Origin: Zhenpiania hominis
GTDB lineage: Bacteria; Bacillota; Clostridia; Peptostreptococcales; Anaerovoracaceae
Reading direction: 5' to 3'
Assembly (NCBI RefSeq): GCF_014333425.1
Contig: NZ_JACRYT010000001.1
Span: 372,001 to 436,000, forward strand
DNA length: 64,000 bases
A model generated the notes under the pieces. That model searched no databases and had not been told where the DNA came from. It saw nothing but the letters and a program-made list of their open reading frames with translations. Positions within the stretch are counted from its first letter, which is position 1. Every line of letters begins with the position of its first letter. Position numbers and translations under genes: made by a program. Positions 42,762 to 51,112 of this stretch are shown one piece after another.

Positions 42762-43982
42762 TCAGTCGCTTCGATTGTCTTTGGGATCAATGCCGATATC
42801 GTTGTTCAGCACCCGCCCGAAGGTGATGGCGTTTTCTCCGAACCTGGCCCGGATATCGTCGATGGCCCGCTCCACTTTTTCCCCTTTTTCGTGAGAGGCT
42901 GTATTTTCATCGAAAAAGGAAAGCTGCTGCGCCTCGTTTTCATCGCACAGGTTAATCGCGGTAATGGTCAGCATCCGAATCGGCGCGTTAAGCTTCCAGG
43001 AAGCCTCGATAATCGAAATGGCTTCCCGAAAGATTTCTTCCGCCAGGTTTGTGGGCGCGGACAGCTGTTTCTGGCGGGAGATTACCTTGAAATCGGGATC
43101 TTTAATATCCACTTTTATCCCGGCGCCTTTCATCTGGTATTTGCGGAGTCGGCTGGCGACTGTATCGGAGAGGGCCGTTACCGCAACTTTGATATCATCT
43201 ATCCCTATCAGATTCCTACGGAAGGTGGTTCCATTGCCGACAGACTTTATTTTTTCTCGCTCCGAATAGCGGCAGACCGGACTGCTGTCCAGGCCGTTGG
43301 CGTATTCGTACAGCATGCCCCCCTGCTTTCCTAAAAGCGCGGTTAAAAGTCCGCGGTCGGTTCGGGCCAGATCACCGATAGTATGGATCCCCGACTTGTT
43401 CAGCTTTTCCGCGGTGGCGCTTCCGACGAAAAACATCTTTCTAACGTTCATGGGCCAGAGAAGCTGTTTGTAATTGTCGCGGCTGATTACGGTCGTTCCG
43501 TCCGGTTTATTGTAATCACTTCCCATCTTCGCGAAAATTTTATTAAAGGAAACACCTACGGACAGGGTGAGACCCAGTTCTCCGCGGATGGTCTCACGCA
43601 GGGTGTCGGCGATTTGCCGACCGGTTCCGAACAGTTTGAGGGAAGCGGAAACGTCCAGCCAGGATTCATCAATACTGAACGGCTCCACCATATCGGTGAA
43701 CCGCTGATAGATTTCATTGATCTTCAGGCTGTATTCTTTGTATTTGTAGTGATGGGGCGGAAGAAGATGAAGATCCGGGCACTTTTTTTTCGCCTGCCAG
43801 ACTGTCTCAGCTGTTTTTACATTATATTTTTTTGCATGGGTATTTTTGGCCAGTATAATACCGTGGCGGTTCTCCGGATTGCCGCAGACTGCCACCGGAA
43901 CATGTTTTAATTCAGGATGCTCTAAAAGCTCCACAGAGGCGTAAAATCCGTCCATGTCACAGTGTAAGATTGTTCTGTCCAT
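42762..43982 (-). CDS. dinB: DNA polymerase IV (Y family)
   Basis: A 406-residue translesion polymerase. It has ILHCDMDGFYASVELLEHPE with the first catalytic Asp and the steric-gate region, the second acidic site in FSIDESWLDVS near residue 100, the HhH region RKMFFVGSATAEKLNKSGIH, and a little-finger domain after 230. The start at 43982 gives the conserved N-terminus; the frame is open further upstream but unrelated. No LexA-like box is seen in the 103-bp gap to patB. Confidence 0.9.
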   Translation of the reverse strand: MDRTILHCDMDGFYASVELLEHPELKHVPVAVCGNPENRHGIILAKNTHAKKYNVKTAETVWQAKKKCPDLHLLPPHHYKYKEYSLKINEIYQRFTDMVEPFSIDESWLDVSASLKLFGTGRQIADTLRETIRGELGLTLSVGVSFNKIFAKMGSDYNKPDGTTVISRDNYKQLLWPMNVRKMFFVGSATAEKLNKSGIHTIGDLARTDRGLLTALLGKQGGMLYEYANGLDSSPVCRYSEREKIKSVGNGTTFRRNLIGIDDIKVAVTALSDTVASRLRKYQMKGAGIKVDIKDPDFKVISRQKQLSAPTNLAEEIFREAISIIEASWKLNAPIRMLTITAINLCDENEAQQLSFFDENTASHEKGEKVERAIDDIRARFGENAITFGRVLNNDIGIDPKDNRSD

Positions 43983-44084
43983 AGACCTATTATATACGAT
44001 CCCCGCGGCGCAGACAAGCGGAGGGAGAAAAGGACCGACAGACGGAACGTAATCCGACAAAGGAAAGGAATTAAGGAGTTTGTT

Positions 44085-45329
44085 ATGAAATATGATTTTA
44101 CAACCATTATGGATCGCCGCGGACGGGACGCGATGGCGGTGGATCTTCCGGGGAATTCTTCGGGAAAGGGATTTTTCTCAGGAGCAAAGATTCGGGAGGG
44201 ATTTGATATAATTCCCATGTGGGTGGCGGATATGAACTTCCCCACCGCTCCCGCGATTCCCCGGGCCATCGCCTCCAGGCTGCAGCATCCCGCCTATGGG
44301 TATTTTACTCCGAGAAAGGAGTATTACGACGCGATTATCAACTGGCATCAGCGGCGATATGGGATTACCGGGCTGGAAAAAGAACAGATCGGGTATGTGA
44401 ACGGAGTTTTGGGAGGCGTCGTGTCCGCGCTGAATGTTTTCTGCTCTCATGGGGACTGTGTTGTGCTGCAGTCGCCGACCTATATCGGTTTTACCCACGC
44501 GATTAAGGATAACGGGTGGAAGATTGTCCTCAATCCGATGATTCAGGACGAAGACGGAGTGTGGAGAATCGATTATCTGGATCTGGAGGAAAAGTTGATC
44601 CGGCATCACATTCACGCCGCCGTTTTCTGTTCGCCCCATAATCCTTCAGGGCGTGTGTGGGAGCGATGGGAAATTGAAAAGTTGATGGAACTTTACCGAA
44701 AATATGAGGTATATGTGGTTTCGGATGAAATCTGGGCGGATCTGGTGATGCCGGGCCAGCGCCATATTCCGACCCAGTCAGTTTCGGAAGACGCGAAGAT
44801 GCGGACCGCGGCCCTGTACGCACCGTCGAAAACCTTTAATCTTGCCGGGCTGGTAGGATCTTATCAGGTGATCTATTCACCCTATCTGCGCCAGCGGATA
44901 AAAAAAGAAGAGGCTATGACTCATTTTAATGAAATGAATGTGCTTTCCATGTACGCGCTGATAGGCGCTTATTCCGGGGAGGCGGAAGAGTGGCTTGATG
45001 AGTTGAGACAGGTCCTGGACGGCAATCTGACTTACGCGGTGGATGTGATCCGTCAGAAGTTTCACGGCGTGAAGGTAACAAAGCCGCAGGGCACTTATAT
45101 GCTGTTTTTAGACTGCACAGAGTGGTGCGCGGAGCATGAATGCAGCATAGAAGAACTGTACAAAGCGGGTATTGAGGTGGGCGTTATCTGGCAGGATGGC
45201 CGGCCGTTTCATGGAGACTGCCATATCCGCATGAATCTCGCGCTTCCGCGCGCCAGAGTAGAAGAAGCTTTTGAACGGCTGGAGCGGTATGTGTTCTGTG
45301 GAAAAGAAAAGAGCCGCGGTGAAGTTTAA
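44085..45329 (+). CDS. patB: PLP-dependent C-S lyase / aminotransferase (PatB/MalY)
   Basis: A 414-residue fold-type I PLP enzyme. It has PMWVADMNFPTAPAIPRAIA near residue 45, SPHNPSGRVW around 187, SDEIWADLVM, and the PLP Lys in APSKTFNLAGL near 250. MalY/PatB enzymes cleave cystathionine or cysteine S-conjugates. AAGGAGTTTGTT precedes the ATG. Its last bases overlap the apt stop on the other strand. Confidence 0.88.
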   Translation: MKYDFTTIMDRRGRDAMAVDLPGNSSGKGFFSGAKIREGFDIIPMWVADMNFPTAPAIPRAIASRLQHPAYGYFTPRKEYYDAIINWHQRRYGITGLEKEQIGYVNGVLGGVVSALNVFCSHGDCVVLQSPTYIGFTHAIKDNGWKIVLNPMIQDEDGVWRIDYLDLEEKLIRHHIHAAVFCSPHNPSGRVWERWEIEKLMELYRKYEVYVVSDEIWADLVMPGQRHIPTQSVSEDAKMRTAALYAPSKTFNLAGLVGSYQVIYSPYLRQRIKKEEAMTHFNEMNVLSMYALIGAYSGEAEEWLDELRQVLDGNLTYAVDVIRQKFHGVKVTKPQGTYMLFLDCTEWCAEHECSIEELYKAGIEVGVIWQDGRPFHGDCHIRMNLALPRARVEEAFERLERYVFCGKEKSRGEV

Positions 45330-45850
45330 GCTTCATCGCAGCTCAGAACTGAGGCAATCTCATAGTCTTTCAGCTGTCTGCGGCCTTCCAGTTCAGGAAG
45401 TTCCAGCAGACAGCAGATTTTTACCACTTTGCCGCCAAGGGTTTCCACCATGTCCGCGATGACCCGCAGTGTATTTCCGGTTGCCATCAGATCGTCGATG
45501 ATGACCACTTTCTGTCCCGGAGCTACCGCGTCTTTGTGCATTTCCAGTTCTGTCCGGGCGTATTCCATCTCAAATCCCGCCCGTATCGTTTCACGGGGCA
45601 GTTTCCCTTTCTTTCGCACGGGTATAAATCCTTTTTTCATCTGATAAGCGATAGGCATTCCCAGGAGAAATCCGCGGGATTCCGGAGCCGCGACCAGATC
45701 GAAGTCTGTATCCGCAAGCAGCTTCAGAATTTCCTTGATAGCAAGCTGTAGTCCGTCTTTGTCCTGCAGGATTGAAGTAATATCCCGGAAAACAACACCG
45801 GGTTTCGGAAAATCAGGAATGCTGACTAAATAATCTTCCAGTTTATTCAT
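45326..45850 (-). CDS. apt: Adenine phosphoribosyltransferase
   Basis: A 174-residue purine-salvage enzyme making AMP from adenine and PRPP. It starts NKLEDYLVSIPDFPKPGVVF, has RDITSILQDKDGL, AAPESRGFLLGMPIAYQMKK, and the PRPP loop VVIIDDLMATGNTL near residue 117. The ATG at 45850 follows GGAGG by nine bases. It is transcribed towards patB and away from the DnaA-box region. Confidence 0.95.
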   Translation of the reverse strand: MNKLEDYLVSIPDFPKPGVVFRDITSILQDKDGLQLAIKEILKLLADTDFDLVAAPESRGFLLGMPIAYQMKKGFIPVRKKGKLPRETIRAGFEMEYARTELEMHKDAVAPGQKVVIIDDLMATGNTLRVIADMVETLGGKVVKICCLLELPELEGRRQLKDYEIASVLSCDEA

Positions 45851-45967
45851 TGTAAAATACCTCCATTTTTGTTCGAGATACAAGTTCCGTTTCACCTTCA
45901 AATCAGGAAGAAGCGGTACCGCGGCTTTTCAACAGGCGAAATGTGTCTGTTTGCAGGGGTTTGCGGA

Positions 45968-46088
45968 TTATCCACAAAAAAAATATTATTGTATACAATT
46001 ATATCCAAGGGAGGTTGTGGATAAACATATTTTTACAATTGTTGAAAATTAAAGGTTTGTCCCGAATTGTCCCAAAGAGTTATCCACA
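45968..46088. promoter_or_regulatory. Cluster of three perfect DnaA boxes
   Basis: TTATCCACA at 45968-45976 (+), its inverse TGTGGATAA at 46016-46024, and TTATCCACA at 46080-46088 (+) all match the high-affinity box TTATNCACA. An AT-rich stretch lies between boxes 1 and 2 (45975-46004). TTGTCCC occurs twice in a row just before box 3. The 320-base gap between apt and the methyltransferase holds no gene. No dnaA, dnaN or other origin gene is nearby, so a DnaA-titration or regulatory site is more likely than oriC. Confidence 0.7.
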
Positions 46089-46169
46089 GGTTTTGCTCCG
46101 CCATTTGTGTTTTCTGCGGGAACGGCTGTTCCTGTGAAAAAACAGTGTGTTTCTGTCCGCAGGAGTCGT

Positions 46170-46919
46170 TTATTTCCGGGACATGGCATAAAAAACATAG
46201 CTGTAATCGTCTTTATGACGCAGATAGAGGTCGATTTCCGATTGTAGCATGGCCGCCGCACCCAGGGCATCCGGCTGATCCGGGTAAAGGTTTCTTATGC
46301 GATCCAGGTTTTTCTGTAAGGGAGCATAATACTCCTTCGTCCAGTCGCTGACCGGGCAGACAAAATGGCCTTCGGAAATATATCCGGCATCTTCAATCCG
46401 CCGCAGATTTTCCGCGATGGTGCCGATCTGGGGGTAGGCGGACTGCCAAAAATCCAGGCTTTCGCGGGAAGGGTCATCCTTTAGCCAGCTGATTTCGCTG
46501 CAGATCTGAAAACCGCCCGGTTTCAGAAAGCGTTTCCACTCCTTCAGGCCGCGTTCAAAACCAATGATGTAAATGGCGCCTTCCGACCAGATCAGATCAA
46601 AACTTTCCTTTTCAAAGGTCATATCAAACATGGACATCTCCAGACCGTGAACCCGATCGGAGATGCCGCGGGCAGCGGCGCTCTGGTTAAGCGTTTGGAT
46701 ATAAGGGCTGTGGCTATCAATGGCGGTGATATCCGCTTTCGGAAAATGAGACGCGAGAAGGAACGTATGGGTTCCAACTCCGCAGCCTACATCGAGAATT
46801 CGCACGGGCTGTGATTTCCGCGGGAAAAAGGCCAAAGCTTTTTCTGTGGATTCTCTGCTTCCCGGGCCCAGGCGTTCCATGCCCTGAAATGCTTCATAAA
46901 AATAGTCTTCTTTTGTCAT
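46170..46919 (-). CDS. Class I SAM-dependent methyltransferase
   Basis: A 249-residue methyltransferase. It starts TKEDYFYEAFQGMERLGPGS and has motif I ILDVGCGVGTHTFLLAS near residue 45, motif II ITAIDSHSPYIQTLN, and DLIWSEGAIYIIGFERGLKE. The target is unknown; small-molecule methylation is plausible. GGAGG precedes the ATG at 46919; upstream extension of the frame is not supported. Its start overlaps the stop of the next membrane gene (ATGA), so the two are coupled. Confidence 0.85.
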   Translation of the reverse strand: MTKEDYFYEAFQGMERLGPGSRESTEKALAFFPRKSQPVRILDVGCGVGTHTFLLASHFPKADITAIDSHSPYIQTLNQSAAARGISDRVHGLEMSMFDMTFEKESFDLIWSEGAIYIIGFERGLKEWKRFLKPGGFQICSEISWLKDDPSRESLDFWQSAYPQIGTIAENLRRIEDAGYISEGHFVCPVSDWTKEYYAPLQKNLDRIRNLYPDQPDALGAAAMLQSEIDLYLRHKDDYSYVFYAMSRK

Positions 46920-47428
46920 TGTATATCCTCCATTGTTTCTTCCGGCATGTAATCTCTGCGAAGATCCGCAAAACGCACCATGATCCAGAAGGCAAGAGCC
47001 CATTGAACCAAGACGCGGCCGATCAAAATCCAGTCCCAGCCCGCGCCCACGCTGTCCAGGAACAGATCGGTCATGGAAACTGCCGCGCTGAAGGTTTCCG
47101 CGACCGCGAAAATACAGGCGATGCGCAGGCAGGGGTGTGTTCCGCCTTTTTCCAGCTGTGCGGAACCGGCAAAAATACTGGTATAAAAAAGCAGCAGAAT
47201 CAGGCTTTCGACAAAAAGAGAAAGACCGCTTATGAACCAGTAGCCGGACGGGTATGTCAGTTGAAGATACATGCGGATGAACCATAAAGCCACGCCTGCC
47301 AGCCCCAGCTTTTGTGCGTACTGAAAAAGCTTCACCCCGGAACCCCGGTAAAGAAAACTGGCTCCGGAAACTGCCAGGTACAGGCCAATCAGCCCTAAAA
47401 CGCCCAGGAACAGGTTTGGTCTACCCAC
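46916..47428 (-). CDS. Integral membrane protein, unknown
   Basis: About 170 residues with around five hydrophobic helices (e.g. FLGVLGLIGLYLAVSGASFL and SLFVESLILLLFYTSIFAG), ending RRDYMPEETMEDIQ. No family is recognised. The GTG at 47428 is the first conventional start but has no good ribosome site. The frame is open up to a CTG at 47476 preceded by AAGGAAAGG, which would add an amphipathic SGIGFPFSLRNIFEF segment. It is translationally coupled to the methyltransferase. Confidence 0.65.
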   Translation of the reverse strand: MGRPNLFLGVLGLIGLYLAVSGASFLYRGSGVKLFQYAQKLGLAGVALWFIRMYLQLTYPSGYWFISGLSLFVESLILLLFYTSIFAGSAQLEKGGTHPCLRIACIFAVAETFSAAVSMTDLFLDSVGAGWDWILIGRVLVQWALAFWIMVRFADLRRDYMPEETMEDIQ

Positions 47429-47500
47429 GAACTCAAAGATATTTCTCAGGGAAAAGGGAAAACCGATTCCCGACAGTAATTTTTTACCTTTCCTTCGAAA

Positions 47501-48040
47501 TTAATCAATTCGTGAGATCGTATAATTTCCGCATTCTCCAACAAGAGCGTGGAGCAATTCGTCCGGTATATCCTTTTTGAGAATCACCTCAGCAAAGCCT
47601 TCTTCCAGGTTAAAAAAGGCATCCTGCACTGCTTTCGGTTTTTTGAGAGCCGCAACAATTTTCTCCCTGTCTTCCCGGGTGCGGATCCCTTTTATATAAA
47701 GAACCTTGTAATCAATCCGCTCGATTTTAAAGATGACCGGACGGGTGCCGTCGTTGCAGCAGGCGATCATGATTTTTTCGTCATTGGTCCAGCCCCGCAT
47801 GATAGAGCCGCCCTGCAGCGCGGTATAAATATAGCGGCTGATGCAGTCCCAGGCTTCCGAACACTGGGTTCCGTTTCCCTCCCGCCAGAAGTCATCTTTT
47901 TTTCCGTAGCGTTCAAACAGGAACTCCTGCCCCACTTCATAAAAGGGGCAGGGCCCCGATTTTGGATCTGCCAGATACTGCTCCTGCAGATCGGGATATA
48001 GTTCCTTTCTCAGTACCGTTACTTTACATTTGTGCTGCAT
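47501..48040 (-). CDS. TIGR04076 family protein
   Basis: A 179-residue protein. The first half matches the TIGR04076 pattern: CKVTVLRKELYPDLQEQYL, CPFYEVGQEFLFE, CSEAWDCISRYIYTALQGG and MIACCNDGTRPVIFKIERI. The second half (about 110-179) looks like a small ferredoxin-like fold, KVLYIKGIRTREDREKIVAA, similar to HMA-type domains but without the CxxC. Function unknown. It is probably transcribed with the small membrane protein upstream (10-base gap). Confidence 0.75.
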   Translation of the reverse strand: MQHKCKVTVLRKELYPDLQEQYLADPKSGPCPFYEVGQEFLFERYGKKDDFWREGNGTQCSEAWDCISRYIYTALQGGSIMRGWTNDEKIMIACCNDGTRPVIFKIERIDYKVLYIKGIRTREDREKIVAALKKPKAVQDAFFNLEEGFAEVILKKDIPDELLHALVGECGNYTISRID

Positions 48041-48050
48041 GGTGAAGTGC

Positions 48051-48290
48051 CTACTGTTCCCTGTTATGCAGCAGAGCCAGCGCGGAACCGATTGTAGCGA
48101 GGAACAGGAGCCCCATCCGCAGCCAGACCATAAAGAGCCCGAACTCTCCGCCACATACTTCATCTGGAGAAGTTCCGAATTCATCGCAGAAAACGCCCAA
48201 ATCCCAGAACAGCTTCAGGGAAATCAGAAAAGATGCCGTACAGCAAATAAATAAAATCAGTTTTAATAATTTTGTTTGACGTAATTTCAT
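48051..48290 (-). CDS. Small membrane protein (79 aa), unknown
   Basis: ATG at 48290 with GGAGG eight bases upstream. It has a basic N-terminus KLRQTKLLKL, two hydrophobic helices (LILFICCTASFLISLKLFW and MVWLRMGLLFLATIGSALAL) and between them a short loop with two cysteines (VFCDEFGTSPDEVCGG). No family recognised. First gene of the minus-strand group that includes the TIGR04076 gene. Confidence 0.65.
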   Translation of the reverse strand: MKLRQTKLLKLILFICCTASFLISLKLFWDLGVFCDEFGTSPDEVCGGEFGLFMVWLRMGLLFLATIGSALALLHNREQ

Positions 48291-48330
48291 AGAATACCTC
48301 CACTTTATTGAAAACACAGATCTACATAAT

Positions 48331-48354
48331 CTATTATACCTTAAGACCAGTCTT
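48331..48354 (-). promoter_or_regulatory. Promoter/operator of the minus-strand membrane-protein group
   Basis: On the minus strand TATAAT lies about 45 bases upstream of the 79-aa gene. Just upstream of it is the palindrome AAGAC-TG-GTCTT (48343-48354), placed where a repressor or activator could act. No clear -35 is seen. Confidence 0.4.
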
Positions 48355-48548
48355 TTGGATATAGAAAAAACAACGCTGTGGAAGCAGATATCCACATGCG
48401 GGAATGGGCAATTTTTTCAGAGAAACGGGCAAGTATCCAAAACATCGGTCTGTCATCAGCTTTGCGGTATGTGATGAAAACGGTCTTCCGCGGGGGTAAG
48501 GGTGCGAAGCATCCGAGCAAAGTCTGAATTCATTTTGCATCAGCCTCC

Positions 48549-48905
48549 TTATAACTGCTGATTTAGCTCAAACCGCTCAAAGAAACCGATCCACTCGCCT
48601 TTGCTGTTTCGGACTCCCTGTATGTAGATACGCAGGTTCCGGGTGGAAACGCCGATAAAGACTTCTTTTCCATTGCGCTTGATCCCTTCATAGGCGGTTT
48701 TGATCCGCTCCACAGATTTTTCGTTGTTGTGGCATTCGAAGATAGACGCTCCGATTAAGTCTGAATAGCCTCGTTCCTGATAATAATGGTATTCCGCGTT
48801 CCGATTCATAAAGCGGATTTTGTAGTCATTGTCCACGAAAACGATGGGGTATGGATAAGCGTTTAAGATTGATTCCAGTAATTCCGGTTTTTCTGTGTGT
48901 TCCAT
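48549..48905 (-). CDS. Single-domain PAS protein
   Basis: A 118-residue protein made of little more than one PAS fold: ESILNAYPYPIVFVDNDYKI, RFMNRNAEYHYYQERGYSDL, SIFECHNNEKSVERIKTAYE and EWIGFFERFEL. No output domain is attached. The ATG at 48905 is ten bases from AAAGGA; an earlier ATG at 48914 overlaps the site. It is divergent from an OFA-family transporter. It may sense redox state or a small ligand, which is inference. Confidence 0.75.
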   Translation of the reverse strand: MEHTEKPELLESILNAYPYPIVFVDNDYKIRFMNRNAEYHYYQERGYSDLIGASIFECHNNEKSVERIKTAYEGIKRNGKEVFIGVSTRNLRIYIQGVRNSKGEWIGFFERFELNQQL

Positions 48906-48983
48906 GTATTCCATTCCTTTCCGTTCCCCACGGGGAACCATGACAAAGTATAAGTATACGCTATATTCTTAGTATAGTAGAAG

Positions 48984-48997
48984 GAAGAACGTTCTTC
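48984..48997. promoter_or_regulatory. 14-bp palindrome upstream of PAS gene
   Basis: GAAGAAC-GTTCTTC is a perfect palindrome in the 291-base gap between the divergent PAS and MFS genes, close to AT-rich TATA-like sequence on the minus strand. It is a candidate operator. It is not a LexA box because the four-base spacer is missing. Confidence 0.35.
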
Positions 48998-49196
48998 AAG
49001 CGTTAAGGGTCTGGTTTTGAGGATTTCTCCGGTATCACCCGAAATAGCCACTCTGAAAGCGAAAGAGAAATGATGCTTTTGTGGGATTTTCCTTTTTCGC
49101 GAGAACGGTTATGCTGTTTATGTTAAATTTTGAATTTTATGATAATTTGGCGATTATGGACAGTTCCGGAATGGTACAATAAAGGAGGTTTAAACC

Positions 49197-50447
49197 ATGG
49201 AAAACAACATCCAGACACAGAAAAAGTTTCATTACGCATGGATGATACTGGCAGCTATGTGCGGCATTATGATCGGCACGATGGGAACGGTTTCCAGTTG
49301 TATGGGGATTTTTACGCCGTCTGTCGCAGCGGATCTGAATGTTCCGGTGACGGCGGTATCCATCTATTTTACAATTCGTACGCTGACGATGGCGGTCTTT
49401 CAGCCAGTGGCGGGCATAATGTTCAATAAATTCGACACCCGCGTTCTTATCGGGGTTGCCGTTGTACTGAGCAATGGCGGAATGATGCTTATGTCGCAGT
49501 TCCACCACATCTGGGGTTGGTATATCTGTGCGGTTATTAACGGCATCGGGCTAGCCTTTATTTGTTATCTTCTGGTTCCCATCGTGCTGAATAACTGGTT
49601 TAAGACGAATCTGAGCCTTTCCATCGGAATCGCGACTGCCTGCACAGGGATCGGAGGAGCAATCTTCTCCCCTCTCTGCGGACAGTGGATTGCCGCATAT
49701 GGATTCCGGAACACTTATCTCCTGATCGGGGGTATTGGTCTGGTGGTTTCTCTTATCTGTGTACTCCTGCTGCGCTCCAGACCGGAAGACAAGGGACTGC
49801 GCCCTCTGGGTGCTGAAAAGGCGGAAAAAATGGGAGACTCGGCGGCAGACACCAGAGGAATGACAGTGAAAGAAATGGTCAAGACCCCGCAGTTCATTCT
49901 GATCTATGTAATTGTGATCGGGATCTATTTTGCAGGAGCGTTTATGCAGGATGTAACGAACATGGCGGTCAGCAAAGGATTTGATATTGAGCATGCTGCC
50001 ACGGTTTCCACGGCTATGATGCTGGGAATCATTTTCGGAAAAATTGCATTGGGGCTTCTGAATGATCATATCGGAACCCGGACAACGCTGGTAGTGGGAG
50101 CAATTTTTGGGATTGTTTCTTTTGCGTTCCTGGTGCAGGGCGGATCTTCTCCGATTTTTGTGTACGCGGGAGGATTCCTTTTCGGCGCGTGCTGTGCGGC
50201 GATGTCTGTCAATCCGGCTTTTGCCATCAAAAGAGCCTTTGGAAACCGGGAATATGCGAAAATTTACAGCTATGCGGCAACTGCCGGTGTTCTGACCAGT
50301 TCAATCGGTCATCCGATCTATGCGGCCGTGTATGATATTACCGGAAGCTATAACGGCGTAATGGTAGCCTGCATCGTTGGGCTGGTACTTGTTATTATTC
50401 TGACCTTTCTATCGGTTGAACAGTGCCGCAGAAAGTGGGATAAGTAA
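49197..50447 (+). CDS. MFS transporter, oxalate/formate antiporter (OFA) type
   Basis: A 416-residue transporter with 12 membrane segments. It starts KKFHYAWMILAAMCGIMIGT and has NGIGLAFICYLLVPIVLNNW and GIATACTGIGGAIFSPLCGQ in the first half, then a central cytoplasmic loop (about 200-225). OFA members exchange carboxylates such as oxalate/formate; the substrate here is unknown. AAAGGAGG precedes the ATG. Divergent from the PAS protein. Confidence 0.85.
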   Translation: MENNIQTQKKFHYAWMILAAMCGIMIGTMGTVSSCMGIFTPSVAADLNVPVTAVSIYFTIRTLTMAVFQPVAGIMFNKFDTRVLIGVAVVLSNGGMMLMSQFHHIWGWYICAVINGIGLAFICYLLVPIVLNNWFKTNLSLSIGIATACTGIGGAIFSPLCGQWIAAYGFRNTYLLIGGIGLVVSLICVLLLRSRPEDKGLRPLGAEKAEKMGDSAADTRGMTVKEMVKTPQFILIYVIVIGIYFAGAFMQDVTNMAVSKGFDIEHAATVSTAMMLGIIFGKIALGLLNDHIGTRTTLVVGAIFGIVSFAFLVQGGSSPIFVYAGGFLFGACCAAMSVNPAFAIKRAFGNREYAKIYSYAATAGVLTSSIGHPIYAAVYDITGSYNGVMVACIVGLVLVIILTFLSVEQCRRKWDK

Positions 50448-50512
50448 GTGAACAATATTTTTGGCTATGCTTTTCCCATCCGGAGACTGTTTCCGGAGAA
50501 GTCCTGCAAAAG

Positions 50513-51112
50513 TTATACTGTCACGGTTGAGTCACAGCAGCGGAAGTCCGTGTCAATATTGTGGGCGATAAGGCGGACTTTGAGGTTTCTGGTATTGCAC
50601 ATGGAGTTGGGAACGCTGCCTGCGGATACATCCAGATCTTCAGGAAGCACAAATTTGATACATTTTACCAGAATGTCCCGGCAGCTCGGAGAAGTGTGGG
50701 CGGGGATCGTGATTGCCTTCATTCCGCGCTGATATTCGTCTCCATTGGCGTCGACTTCCGTGAGGATAACCCCAAGAGCCACTCGCTTTCCGGGACAAAC
50801 ATTTTTGACGGTTACGTCCAGCTGGACAATGCGTCCCAGCGATTCCAGATAGGTGTCACCCAGATCGACCTCAACGGAATCCTCACAGCCTTCCACCTTT
50901 AAGTCAATCGGCACCGGACAGGGTTCGGGGTCGACAACAATCCCACAGTCTACCAGAACAGACGGATCCGGGAACGTAACGGAATTGCCTTCGTTATCGG
51001 TATAAGTGATAGAGGCGTTGATCGGTTTTGTTCCTGAATCCTGCCCGATATGGCGGACGAAAAATTCCAGCGAAGCGCCTTCGTTGGCGGAAACGCCCAG
51101 TTCCGGTATCTC
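50513..51112 (-). pseudogene. C-terminal part of VWA-domain protein beyond an in-frame TGA
   Basis: This is 199 further codons in the same frame after the TGA at 51113-51115. It begins EIPELGVSANEGASLEFFVR and continues through ITYTDNEGNSVTFPDPSVLV, DCGIVVDPEPCPVPIDLKVE and CPGKRVALGVILTEVD to the end DFRCCDSTVTV. The codons are intact, without further stops, and the sequence reads as the conserved second half of this VWA family. Only restart or readthrough would produce it; the first internal ATG-like restart (50914) has no evident ribosome site. Confidence 0.8.

Noticed and set aside
45968..46088. DnaA-box cluster as the chromosomal origin oriC
   Set aside because: No dnaA, dnaN, rpmH or gidA neighbourhood and only three boxes; a regulatory or titration site is more likely.
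46920..47285. Long N-terminal extension of the methyltransferase frame
   Set aside because: It runs antisense-in-frame over the membrane gene, has no domain, and the ribosome site GGAGG sits just before the ATG at 46919.
48334..48540. 68-codon minus-strand frame between the 79-aa gene and the PAS gene
   Set aside because: No ribosome site, odd composition, and it overlaps the promoter region of the 79-aa gene.
48984..48997. GAAGAACGTTCTTC as a LexA box
   Set aside because: The GAAC and GTTC halves touch; LexA sites in Firmicutes need four bases between them.
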